DNA of 28,874 bases from JBAZCI01 sp041671025 (GTDB lineage: Bacteria; Patescibacteriota; Patescibacteriia; UBA10025): assembly GCA_041671025.1 (NCBI GenBank), contig JBAZCI010000015.1:1-28874 (forward strand), in the 5' to 3' direction. The notes beneath the pieces are model-generated. The model did no database searches. It saw only the letters and a program-made list of their open reading frames with translations, and was not told where the DNA came from. The position numbers and the translations under genes are program-made. The number at the start of each line of letters is the position of its first letter. Positions within the stretch are counted from its first letter, which is position 1. Shown here piece by piece: positions 21,178-28,771 of the stretch.

Positions 21178-22119
21178 ATGCGCACCCAGGATATCTATAT
21201 GAGCGGCATGCATTGCGATGCATGCGAAAAAACGATTACGCGAGTACTTGATCGTATCGGTGTGCGTGTAGTGTCGATTCGTCATACTGATCCCCGTGTC
21301 CGTATAGAGTATACGGATGATCGTTTGGTGTTTACTGATATCGTGAAGGCAATTAATGATGTCGGGTATGATGCGACGGAAACGATGCCTGCCGTGACGA
21401 AGTCACTCTCGTTTATTGGGCATGTTCGCAACATAAAACGGTCATTGCTGTCGGATCGGGAAGCCTATGTAACGGAAAAACGAATTCTCTGGAGCACACT
21501 GGCGACGTTAGGTGTTGTTGCCGCGCTTGAATACCTGATGTATTTTATCTTTTTTTGGAATACGGAAAATTTTTGGATACAACACGGTCAGTATATCGCG
21601 TATCTCACGGTCGCGGTTGTTGCGCTGGGCGGCGCAATTAAACATCAGCGCGCATATCGTGGAGCGGTTTCCTGCATGAGCGGGATGATGATCGGTATGA
21701 CGATAGGGATGATGGCCGGTTTGCTGATCGGTATCGTGATCGGCGCAACGAACGGCATGTTTGTCGGATCCGTCTTCACTATGGCCGTAGCGATGGGCGT
21801 GGGCGCTTGGGTTGGCGCGTGCTGCGGAGTTATGGGCGCGATGGAGGGGCTTATGGCCGGACTCATGGGAGGAACAATGGGACCTATGCTTGCGGTTATG
21901 CTTATTTCAGACCGGATCGGTTATTTTTTCCCGATATTTTTTATTGCTTGCCTAATTATTTTGGGAGGACTGAGTTATATGGTGTATAAGGAAAACAAAG
22001 GACGGACGCCTGATGTGCGACCCTACGCTTTTTGGCCGTATACGTTTGTCAATGCCGGTGTAGTCATCATCGGAACGATATTGATTGTTGCGGGTCCTCG
22101 TGCGGCATTTTTACAGTAG
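21178..22119 (+). CDS. HMA domain fused to a Met/Gly-rich membrane domain
   Basis: A 313-residue protein. Residues 1-68 are a heavy-metal-associated domain with the Cu(I) motif GMHCDAC (Cys13, Cys16) and a normal C-terminal DVGYDA turn. Hydrophobic segments follow at about 105-127 and 138-155, then the unusual part: residues 166-241 hold 16 methionines, many glycines and Cys166, Cys215 and Cys216, arranged as repeated MxxGM/GMMxG patterns across two to three helices. Two more helices lie at about 249-270 and 290-306. Met- and Cys-lined helices are known in copper transporters and chaperones, so a copper channel, store or scavenger is a fair inference, but I know no named family for the whole. 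It sits between the protease sensor and the CopZ-like gene. Confidence 0.75.
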   Translation: MRTQDIYMSGMHCDACEKTITRVLDRIGVRVVSIRHTDPRVRIEYTDDRLVFTDIVKAINDVGYDATETMPAVTKSLSFIGHVRNIKRSLLSDREAYVTEKRILWSTLATLGVVAALEYLMYFIFFWNTENFWIQHGQYIAYLTVAVVALGGAIKHQRAYRGAVSCMSGMMIGMTIGMMAGLLIGIVIGATNGMFVGSVFTMAVAMGVGAWVGACCGVMGAMEGLMAGLMGGTMGPMLAVMLISDRIGYFFPIFFIACLIILGGLSYMVYKENKGRTPDVRPYAFWPYTFVNAGVVIIGTILIVAGPRAAFLQ

Positions 22120-22146
22120 AACGCTTTTCAACATATGGAGAAAAAA

Positions 22147-22359
22147 ATGACCATAGCCATCTCGGGCATGCACTGTGCATCGTGCAGTACGCTGATTACA
22201 ATGGAATTAGAAGATATGGGCGTGCAGGCAGTGATTCATCGGGAAACAGAACGCGGCGATCTTGCTTTTGACGCGAACCAGGTAACCGCAGAGAGTATCA
22301 TTGAGCGTATCGGCAATATCGGATATACCGCGCGGGTTATCGAAAATCAAGCGTCATGA
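22147..22359 (+). CDS. copZ: Free HMA-domain metallochaperone (CopZ-like)
   Basis: A 70-residue protein made of one HMA domain, with the Cu(I) site GMHCASC near residues 8-14 and a beta-alpha-beta-beta-alpha-beta length exactly right for CopZ. It should carry Cu(I) in the cytoplasm to the P1B-ATPase encoded 1.8 kb downstream, whose own HMA domain has the identical CxxC block GMHCASC. ATG 22147 is preferred because GGAG lies six bases upstream. An in-frame ATG at 22135 would add four residues (MEKK) and consume that site. It overlaps the ccdA start by four bases. Confidence 0.88.
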   Translation: MTIAISGMHCASCSTLITMELEDMGVQAVIHRETERGDLAFDANQVTAESIIERIGNIGYTARVIENQAS

Positions 22360-23105
22360 ATGCGACCGCAATTCCTTCGTTCTTTTCATTTTTTTTCGGC
22401 GTGTTATCGATCATTTCGCCCTGTGTCATTGTGCTCTTGCCGGCATATTTTGCCGCTATTACGGGGATAGGGACGCGGGATATTCTGCAGAGTGAATCGT
22501 CACCGACACTCCGACGCAGAATTGTTATCAATGCCCTGATATTTGTTACCGGATTTTTTCTTATATTCATTCCCCTTGGCGCTCTGATCGGTCTTGCCTC
22601 TCAGTATATCGTACATGCGCGTACGGTCATCGGCATTATCGGCGGAAGCATCATTCTGCTCCTCGGCATCCATGCATTGAAACCGCTTCCATTTTTGAAA
22701 TGGACACAACGTGATGCCCGTGTATCATATATGCCCCGGGCGCATTCGGCTGTCAGTATACTTTTTTTTGGAGCCACATTTGCTTTTGTCTGGACGCCGT
22801 GTGTCGGACCGTATCTCCTGAGTGTGATTGCATTCGTCGGCGTGAGCGGGAATATTGCCGCCGGAATGGGATACTTCGCCCTGTATTCATTGGGCCTTGC
22901 GAGCACGCTGGTACTACTCGCGCTTCTCATTGGTCATTTTGCGCAGGTAGGTACGTTTTTAAGAATGCATGCGCGTGGTATTGAAATTATCGGGGGGGTT
23001 ATATTTATCGTCATTGGCATCCTGATGGTGACGAATCAGCTGTATCTTACTAACGTATACATCAATACCATTTTTAATGATTTTCAACCTGAGTCGTGGT
23101 TCTAA
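22356..23105 (+). CDS. ccdA: CcdA/DsbD-type membrane thiol transporter
   Basis: A 249-residue membrane protein with six predicted helices, the size of CcdA. The two redox cysteines are in the expected places: Cys23 in SPCVIVLLPAYFA (helix 1) and Cys149 in WTPCVGPYLL (helix 4). CcdA moves reducing power from cytoplasmic thioredoxin to the outer face. In this operon it may keep the Cys ligands of the cupredoxins, the HMA-membrane protein or the M56 sensor reduced. It begins inside the last codons of the copZ-like gene (ATGA overlap) and is followed after 10 bases by the first cupredoxin gene. No cytochrome c maturation genes are nearby, so a copper role is more likely than haem. Confidence 0.9.
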   Translation: MNATAIPSFFSFFFGVLSIISPCVIVLLPAYFAAITGIGTRDILQSESSPTLRRRIVINALIFVTGFFLIFIPLGALIGLASQYIVHARTVIGIIGGSIILLLGIHALKPLPFLKWTQRDARVSYMPRAHSAVSILFFGATFAFVWTPCVGPYLLSVIAFVGVSGNIAAGMGYFALYSLGLASTLVLLALLIGHFAQVGTFLRMHARGIEIIGGVIFIVIGILMVTNQLYLTNVYINTIFNDFQPESWF

Positions 23106-23115
23106 AACTATATAT

Positions 23116-23553
23116 ATGAAAACACAACAACCCCAAGATGATTCCGCTTTTTTCCGCAATACATTGATTGTTATCGGTATCATTGTGGTCATTGGATCGG
23201 TGACCGCATGGCGCCTCGGTTCATCAGGAAATGTCGGATCAGATGCCGATGATCAGCAGGCGCAAGCGTCAATTGATCAGCCCGATGCGTCCGGTGCGTA
23301 TCCTATTACCGTATCGTCCTCCGGCTACAGTCCGACCGAAGTTGTCGTGAAGCAGGGTGAGCGCGTTAAGCTTAAGTTAACGACAAATAAAACGTACGGG
23401 TGCGCGCGCGCATTTACTATTCCCAAGTTGGGCATTGTCCGTAATTTGGAGGCGACGGGGACGGATACAGTTGAATTCGTCGCAGAAGAAAAGGGTCAGT
23501 TTGTGTTTCAGTGCTCGATGGGGATGTTCCAGGGAGTTATTCGGGTCATCTAA
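23116..23553 (+). CDS. Membrane-anchored cupredoxin
   Basis: A 145-residue protein with one N-terminal helix (about 15-33), a short polar linker and a cupredoxin domain from about 62. The domain has YSPTEVVVKQGERVKLKL, then GCARAFTIPKLGI and a C-terminal FQCSMGMFQG. Likely copper ligands are Cys96, Cys133 and one of Met135/Met137. The His ligands of blue copper proteins are absent, which suggests Cu(I) storage or transfer rather than electron transport. The start ATG 23116 is the first that gives a normal anchor. A longer frame from 23077 overlaps ccdA. It is paired with a second cupredoxin gene 12 bases downstream. Confidence 0.85.
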   Translation: MKTQQPQDDSAFFRNTLIVIGIIVVIGSVTAWRLGSSGNVGSDADDQQAQASIDQPDASGAYPITVSSSGYSPTEVVVKQGERVKLKLTTNKTYGCARAFTIPKLGIVRNLEATGTDTVEFVAEEKGQFVFQCSMGMFQGVIRVI

Positions 23554-23565
23554 GTACCTTTATTT

Positions 23566-23940
23566 ATGGATATCCGGCAGATCATCGGCATATTTCTTGT
23601 CTTTGCAATTATCGGCATATTTTTACTGTGGCTCCGGTTTCAGCGCAAACAACAAAAGGCAGAATCGCACGGCGGTGTTCAGGAGGTAACGGTACTGGTC
23701 AAAGGAGCATATGACCCGTCGCATATTAGTGTTCAGTCGGGGATTCCGGTGCGCATTCATTTTAACCGGCAGGAGGATGCAGAGTGTTCCCGGTTTGTGA
23801 CATTTGACGGGCTGAACATGCGTAAAGATTTGGGCGCTTTTGCAATTACTGACGTAGAATTTACACCGAAGCACAAGGGCGAAATCAGATTCACCTGTGA
23901 TATGGGGATGTATCAGGGGAAGATTATTGTTCATGAGTAA
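23566..23940 (+). CDS. Second membrane-anchored cupredoxin
   Basis: A 124-residue relative of the preceding protein. One N-terminal helix spans about 5-23, and a cupredoxin domain follows (VTVLVKGAYDPSHISVQSGIPVRIHF). Likely ligands are Cys74 in AECSRFV, Cys111 and one of Met113/Met115 in CDMGMYQG. It shares the Cys/Cys/Met pattern of the neighbour but is only loosely similar otherwise, suggesting an old duplication and separate roles. The gene overlaps the ATPase start by eight bases, so translation is coupled and the protein probably hands copper to or accepts it from the pump at the outer face. Confidence 0.85.
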   Translation: MDIRQIIGIFLVFAIIGIFLLWLRFQRKQQKAESHGGVQEVTVLVKGAYDPSHISVQSGIPVRIHFNRQEDAECSRFVTFDGLNMRKDLGAFAITDVEFTPKHKGEIRFTCDMGMYQGKIIVHE

Positions 23941-26257
23941 TACCGATATGGAAAAACAATCATCGGCCGACACGGTCCAGCTGTCATTACAGGGCATGCA
24001 TTGTGCGAGTTGTGCACAGCTGATTGAGCGTACGCTCAAAAAAGTAAAAGGTGTTGAAAGCGTATCCGTCAATTATGGGACAGAGCGTGCCCATGTAACA
24101 TTTGACCGGGAAGCGGTGAGCATCGACGCTTTGCGTACAAAGGTGAGTGAAATAGGATATGAGGCGTCTGAGTATGCCCAAACCCAGGATTCACATCAAG
24201 AAGAAGAGAAAAAAAGGGAAACGGGCATCCGTGCCATACGGAACCGGTTTATCATGACGACACTGCTTGCCGTTCCTGTTCTTGTTTTGAGTATGGGCAT
24301 GCGCGTGATCCCGGCCATTGAAGAAATCCGATACCGTGAGTGGATTCAATTTATACTTGCCGTACCGATACAATTTTGGGCGGGGTGGCAATTTTACCGT
24401 GGATTTTGGGGAGCATTACGCGCACGTACTGCAAATATGGATTCGCTGATTGCTATAGGTACGTCGGCAGCGTTTATCTATTCAGTGTTTGTGGTTGTAG
24501 GACTTGTTGAAGGCGAAGTCTATTTTGAAATATCCAGCATCCTTATCGCATTTGTTTTGTTGGGAAAATGGCTTGAAGCGCGCGCAAAAGGTAAGACAGG
24601 TGAAGCGATAAAAAAACTCATGGATCTTGCTCCCAAAACGGCGCTTGTACTGCGAGACGGTATAGAGCGGGAAATATCGCTTGAAGAAGTACATGTCGGA
24701 GACAACATCCGTGTAAAGCCGGGGATGCAGATACCGGTTGACGGGATCGTGATCAGCGGCAATTCATCGGTGAATGAATCGATGGTCACCGGTGAAAGCA
24801 TACCGGTTGAAAAAATAGCCGGGGCTGTGGTTATCGGCGGTACCCTCAATGTCCACGGGACGCTCTTGTTCAAGGCTACAAAAGTAGGAAAGGATACATT
24901 GCTTGCAGGCATCATACGCCTGGTGGAAGATGCGCAGGCATCCAAGGCGCCTATCCAGCGTTTTGCGGACACGGTTTCGGCGTATTTTGTGCCCGCAGTG
25001 ATTGCGATTGCACTTATCACATTTATTGCGTGGTATTTTCTTGCGATGCAGCCGTTCGTCGAAAGTCTCTTGGCGTTTGTCTCTGTCCTTGTTATCGCTT
25101 GTCCGTGCGCGCTTGGACTTGCAACGCCAACGGCTATCATTACCGGAACGGGCATCGGCGCATCCCGCGGCATGTTGATCAAAGGCGGGGAAGCGCTTGA
25201 GGCGGCACGAAAAATTGATACGGTGGTTTTTGATAAGACGGGAACGCTCACACAAGGCAAGCCCGCGGTTACGGATATTCAGCTGATGCCCTCGGCGGAA
25301 CACATGCTGACGTATGCAGCGCACAGCATTCCCAAGAGCGATCCTTCACATATGTTGTTACAGATTGCGGCATCAGTTGAAGCGACGTCAGAACATCCTC
25401 TCGCTGACGCCATAGTCCAGGCGGCTACGGTACAGGGGATTCCGTTGCTTTCCATCAGCAATTTCTCCGCTCAGCCCGGTAAAGGTGTCACTGCGGCGCT
25501 GACTCCGGCGCAGGGGGTCACTGCGTCCTATACGATTATTCTCGGTAACCGGCTCGCCATGCAGGACGCGGGACTCGAGACCGCTGAAGCGGAAGAGAGC
25601 CTGCAGAAATTTGAGCGCGAAGGAAAAACAACGGTACTCGTTGCGTTGTTGGGAAATGCAGATGCCGACCGTTCGCAGGTACTAGGTATCATTGCCGTTG
25701 CAGACATGCCTAAATCAAACGCGGCATCGGCAATCATGTCACTTCAAAAGCATGGCATGGATGTGGTGATGATTACGGGCGATACTCGCCGCACCGGAGA
25801 AGCGGTCGCACGGACGCTGGGCATATCGCAGGTCATCAGTGAAGTACTGCCTCAGGACAAAGCCCGGCAGGTAAAAAAACTCCAAGCCGGGGGTAAAAAA
25901 GTCGCGTTTGTCGGAGACGGCGTCAATGATGCACCGGCGCTAGCTTCAGCGGATCTTGGGATAGCGGTAGGGTCGGGGACGGATGTCGCACTGGAAACCG
26001 GACAGATTGTACTGGTCAGGAATGATTTGATGGATGTCGAGCGGGCATTACGGCTTTCCCGTAGGACATTTCGCACGATTGTCCAAAACCTGTTCTGGGC
26101 GCTTATGTATAATGTGGCGGGGATTCCGATTGCGGCGGGGGTGTTTTATCCCATTTTTGGGTGGCAGTTGCGACCCGAAATTGCGGGGGCGGCAATGGCA
26201 TTATCAAGTGTTTCCGTAGTGACCAATTCACTGCTTCTTCGGCGGTGGAAGGGATGA
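23933..26257 (+). CDS. copA: Cu+ exporting P1B-1-type ATPase
   Basis: A 774-residue P-type ATPase. One N-terminal HMA domain with GMHCASC (Cys24, Cys27) precedes the pump. Key sites: TGE 286-288 (actuator), CPC 390-392 in helix 6, the phosphorylated Asp434 in DKTGTLT, SEHPLADA (488-489 HP, nucleotide site), GDGVNDAP 661-668, Tyr726-Asn727 in helix 7 and Met755 with Ser758-Ser759 in helix 8. CPC, YN and MxxSS define the Cu(I)-selective P1B-1 subgroup, so this exports Cu+. ATG 23933 overlaps the cupredoxin stop. A start at 23948 is possible. It is the last gene of the BlaI-regulated operon. Only one HMA domain is fused; the copZ-like protein supplies another. Confidence 0.96.
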   Translation: MSNTDMEKQSSADTVQLSLQGMHCASCAQLIERTLKKVKGVESVSVNYGTERAHVTFDREAVSIDALRTKVSEIGYEASEYAQTQDSHQEEEKKRETGIRAIRNRFIMTTLLAVPVLVLSMGMRVIPAIEEIRYREWIQFILAVPIQFWAGWQFYRGFWGALRARTANMDSLIAIGTSAAFIYSVFVVVGLVEGEVYFEISSILIAFVLLGKWLEARAKGKTGEAIKKLMDLAPKTALVLRDGIEREISLEEVHVGDNIRVKPGMQIPVDGIVISGNSSVNESMVTGESIPVEKIAGAVVIGGTLNVHGTLLFKATKVGKDTLLAGIIRLVEDAQASKAPIQRFADTVSAYFVPAVIAIALITFIAWYFLAMQPFVESLLAFVSVLVIACPCALGLATPTAIITGTGIGASRGMLIKGGEALEAARKIDTVVFDKTGTLTQGKPAVTDIQLMPSAEHMLTYAAHSIPKSDPSHMLLQIAASVEATSEHPLADAIVQAATVQGIPLLSISNFSAQPGKGVTAALTPAQGVTASYTIILGNRLAMQDAGLETAEAEESLQKFEREGKTTVLVALLGNADADRSQVLGIIAVADMPKSNAASAIMSLQKHGMDVVMITGDTRRTGEAVARTLGISQVISEVLPQDKARQVKKLQAGGKKVAFVGDGVNDAPALASADLGIAVGSGTDVALETGQIVLVRNDLMDVERALRLSRRTFRTIVQNLFWALMYNVAGIPIAAGVFYPIFGWQLRPEIAGAAMALSSVSVVTNSLLLRRWKG

Positions 26258-26277
26258 GTGTGATGTGAATAAGTCTC

Positions 26278-26315
26278 TTGACCTATTTGTGTAAAACTAC
26301 TACAATCGGTAGTAG
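26278..26315 (+). promoter_or_regulatory. Promoter and second BlaI-type operator, before dsbA
   Basis: TTGACC (26278-26283), a 17-base spacer and TACAAT (26301-26306) form a good promoter. CTACTACAATCGGTAGTAG (26297-26315) is a perfect inverted repeat with 7-bp arms that covers the -10 box. Its core TACTA-N7-TAGTA (26298-26314) has the same arms, spacer and register to the -10 box as the site at 19724-19740. The leader would be about 50 bases. It lies just after the copA stop. Confidence 0.85.
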
Positions 26316-26347
26316 AACCTTGATATGCATATGTGTTCATATCGGTA

Positions 26348-26356
26348 TGGTATACT
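26348..26356 (+). promoter_or_regulatory. Second, extended -10 promoter before dsbA
   Basis: TGG-TATACT (26348-26356), eight bases before ATG 26365, would give a leaderless transcript. It is downstream of the operator and might provide constitutive expression, so the gene could have one regulated and one unregulated promoter. Confidence 0.45.
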
Positions 26357-26364
26357 GAAACGGT

Positions 26365-27102
26365 ATGAATGATATACCGCCGCTTGAATCAACTCCCAAA
26401 CCGCTGTACTTTCACTGGTGGTTTCTTACCCTTATTTTTGCGGTTGTGCTGGTAGCGGGAAGCTTTTCTATTTTGCTCTACAAATACATCAAAGGCATAC
26501 AAACGGGTGAGGTGACCGTGGAGCGGGGTTTTACGCAGGATCCCGGAGCTGCTACTACCGGAATTACGTATGCCGATGTGGTAACGGATGATGATCCGTC
26601 GCTGGGCACAAAAGACGCAAAAGTTACCATCGTGCAGTTTGCAGATTTCCAGTGTCCGTACTGCCAGGAGGCATTTCCTATCATACGCGAGCTGACGTCG
26701 AAATATCAGGATCAGGTGCACTTTATTATTAGAGATTTTCCGCTTATTGATATTCACCCGGATGCGGAATCCGCCGCAATAGCCGCCTCATGCGTGGCCG
26801 CGCAGAGTATTGATAAGTTTTGGTCATACCATGATCAGCTCTATATCAATCAGTCTGATCTTTCGCCGGGGGCGCTGAGGAGATACGCGCAGAATGTGGG
26901 CGCTCAACTGGAGGCGTTTGATCGATGTATCACAGATGAATCGGTTCTTGCGGAAATCAATGCGGATTATGCCGCCGGGGTTGAAGCAGGAGTAGTGGGA
27001 ACACCTACTTTTTTCATCAATGGGCAAAAGGTGGAAGGCGTCATACCGCGGGATATTTTTGAACAAGTTATCATCTCTGAATCGGAACAGCAAGGGACGT
27101 AA
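26365..27102 (+). CDS. Membrane-anchored DsbA-like thiol oxidoreductase
   Basis: A 245-residue protein with one N-terminal helix (about 18-38) and an exported DsbA-family thioredoxin domain. The active site is CPYC (Cys97, Cys100) in FADFQCPYCQEAFP. The cis-Pro loop GTPTFFINGQ is at the C-terminus, with a helical insert between. An extra Cys pair (SCVAAQ and DRCIT) lies within the helical insert, as is common in this group. It should introduce or reshuffle disulfides at the outer face, recycled by the DsbB encoded 7.7 kb upstream. It is separated from copA by 107 bases with a BlaI-type operator, so it is probably induced together with the copper operon. Confidence 0.9.
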   Translation: MNDIPPLESTPKPLYFHWWFLTLIFAVVLVAGSFSILLYKYIKGIQTGEVTVERGFTQDPGAATTGITYADVVTDDDPSLGTKDAKVTIVQFADFQCPYCQEAFPIIRELTSKYQDQVHFIIRDFPLIDIHPDAESAAIAASCVAAQSIDKFWSYHDQLYINQSDLSPGALRRYAQNVGAQLEAFDRCITDESVLAEINADYAAGVEAGVVGTPTFFINGQKVEGVIPRDIFEQVIISESEQQGT

Positions 27103-27111
27103 GCATTCGTA

Positions 27112-27140
27112 TTGACTATAACATTTTAGAAATTCATTAT
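27112..27140 (+). promoter_or_regulatory. Possible promoter of the second dsbA-like gene
   Basis: TTGACT (27112-27117), 17 bases, CATTAT (27135-27140). The -10 box is weak. If correct, transcription starts near the GTG at 27147. Confidence 0.4.
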
Positions 27141-27164
27141 TATTAAGTGTCAATTCATATCACT

Positions 27165-27947
27165 ATGGAAAAAGAACATCGAAATGACGGAACATCGGGG
27201 TCTGGCTCATCAGCAGGACTGATGAATTCATCGCCCAAAGTAACATTTTATTTCGGTTTAATGTCGGGTATTGCCGTTGTCAGCATCGTCGGTTTTTTTC
27301 TGACGTTTTCAATGTTGCGCAATGAAGTGTCCGGAACCGGTACAAACAAAACTGCCGGCACGACAAATACTGCCGCGGCACCGACGAACACCGCGGGAAC
27401 CGTTCCGACTGCAGCTCCGACAAAAGTAGATATCGCCGTGAAGGACACTGATTACATCCGCGGTAATGCAGATGCTAAGGTTACACTTATCGAATATTCT
27501 GATTTTGAGTGTCCGTTTTGCGCAACGGTCCGGCCAACCATAGATCAGGTTCTCGAGCAATACGGCGACGATGTACGGCTTATCTACCGTCATTATCCGC
27601 TTTCATTCCATCCTCAGGCTCAAAAGGCAGCTGAAGCATCCGAATGCGCCGCAGAGCAGGACAAGTTCTGGGAAATGCACGACAAACTGTTTGACATGAA
27701 TACCGCCGGAACATTGAGTCTTGCAAACTTTAAGAAGGCGGCAGGAGAGCTCAGTTTGAATCAGAACCAGTTCGATACCTGTCTTGACTCAGGTAAGTAT
27801 CAGCAAAAGGTAACTGATGATCTCAACGAAGGCACGCAGTACGGTGTGCAGGGAACACCCGCGACATTCGTGAACGGAACATTGGTTTCAGGGGCCGTGC
27901 CGCTTGCACAGTTCACCGCAGCGGTTGACGCAGCACTGAACAGCTAA
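27165..27947 (+). CDS. Second membrane-anchored DsbA-like thiol oxidoreductase
   Basis: A 260-residue relative of the preceding protein. An N-terminal polar segment is followed by one helix (about 28-50). A Thr/Ala/Asn-rich linker lies at about 56-86 and looks like a flexible wall spacer. The exported domain has CPFC (Cys116, Cys119) in YSDFECPFCATVRP and GTPATFVNG as the cis-Pro loop. Two further Cys (SECAAEQ and DTCLDSG) may form a structural disulfide, as in its neighbour. ATG 27165 is chosen; a GTG at 27147 in the same frame would add six residues. No operator like that before the first dsbA is seen here, so the two paralogues may be regulated differently. lgt follows after 11 bases. Confidence 0.88.
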   Translation: MEKEHRNDGTSGSGSSAGLMNSSPKVTFYFGLMSGIAVVSIVGFFLTFSMLRNEVSGTGTNKTAGTTNTAAAPTNTAGTVPTAAPTKVDIAVKDTDYIRGNADAKVTLIEYSDFECPFCATVRPTIDQVLEQYGDDVRLIYRHYPLSFHPQAQKAAEASECAAEQDKFWEMHDKLFDMNTAGTLSLANFKKAAGELSLNQNQFDTCLDSGKYQQKVTDDLNEGTQYGVQGTPATFVNGTLVSGAVPLAQFTAAVDAALNS

Positions 27948-27958
27948 ATTATTCTGGC

Positions 27959-28771
27959 ATGTTATTCGGCGCCTATCCTGATCCGATTGCGTTCAGGGTA
28001 GGCGCTTTTGGTATCCATTGGTACGCGATACTTATTTTGATTGGTGCGAGTGCGGGAACATGGGTCGCCGTTTACTGTGCGCGGGTGAAGAATATTGCGT
28101 CGGTGCTGGTGTGGGATTTTGTACTTATCGTGACCCCTGTGTTGATCATATGCGGCAGGCTTGCGTATGTATTGAGCCATCTTGGCCAGTATCCGTCGTT
28201 TGCCTCGGCGTTGCGGATATGGGAGGGTGGCATGTCCATTCACGGGGCAATTGGCGGCGCGATTCTAACGGCCATTATCTTTGCCCGGATGCGCAAAATT
28301 TCCGTATGGACATTGCTTGATGTCATTTTTCCGGGCGCGGCAATTGCGTATGCGATAGGCAGGTGGGGAAATTATTTTAATCAGGAGGTATTCGGTCCGT
28401 CGACTGATGTTTCTTGGGGCGTACCGATCGATGTATTTCACCGGCCCGTTCAGTACATTGGCAGTATGTACTTTCATCCTACATGGTTGTATGAGTCATT
28501 GTGGAGCCTGGTCATTTTTTTCTGTTTATTTTTTCTCTTTACAAAATTATCAAAAATTCCCGGCGTTGTGAGCGCTCTCTATATGATGTTGTATTATACA
28601 GGAAGGTTCGGACTTGAATTTTTACGTCTTGATTCGGTGTATCTTTTCGGTCAGGTCACAGCAACACACATGGTGAGCGTCGTCGCTATTTTGCTTGGAG
28701 CTGTCGTACTGTATTTCCGTTTGCATGTATTGAGAAAACAGGCGACAGCTGATATCACACGCGACGGATAA
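27959..28771 (+). CDS. lgt: Prolipoprotein diacylglyceryl transferase
   Basis: A 270-residue seven-helix membrane enzyme that adds diacylglycerol from phosphatidylglycerol to the lipobox Cys of prolipoproteins. The Lgt signature GRWGNYFNQEVFG is intact, with the essential Arg and Asn. Other conserved features are the first block IAFRVGAFGIHWYAILIL, GGMSIHGAIGGA with the essential His, HPTWLYES near the middle and GRFGLEFLR near the end. Length is normal. ATG 27959 lies 11 bases after the dsbA-like stop, so co-transcription is likely. No protein with a clear lipobox is encoded in this window. The 103 bases that follow show no gene. Confidence 0.96.
   Translation: MLFGAYPDPIAFRVGAFGIHWYAILILIGASAGTWVAVYCARVKNIASVLVWDFVLIVTPVLIICGRLAYVLSHLGQYPSFASALRIWEGGMSIHGAIGGAILTAIIFARMRKISVWTLLDVIFPGAAIAYAIGRWGNYFNQEVFGPSTDVSWGVPIDVFHRPVQYIGSMYFHPTWLYESLWSLVIFFCLFFLFTKLSKIPGVVSALYMMLYYTGRFGLEFLRLDSVYLFGQVTATHMVSVVAILLGAVVLYFRLHVLRKQATADITRDG

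Noticed and set aside
21178..22359. Mercury resistance (mer) genes
   Set aside because: The HMA motifs are GMHCxxC as in copper proteins, there is no MerA or MerR, and the adjacent ATPase has the Cu(I) signature.
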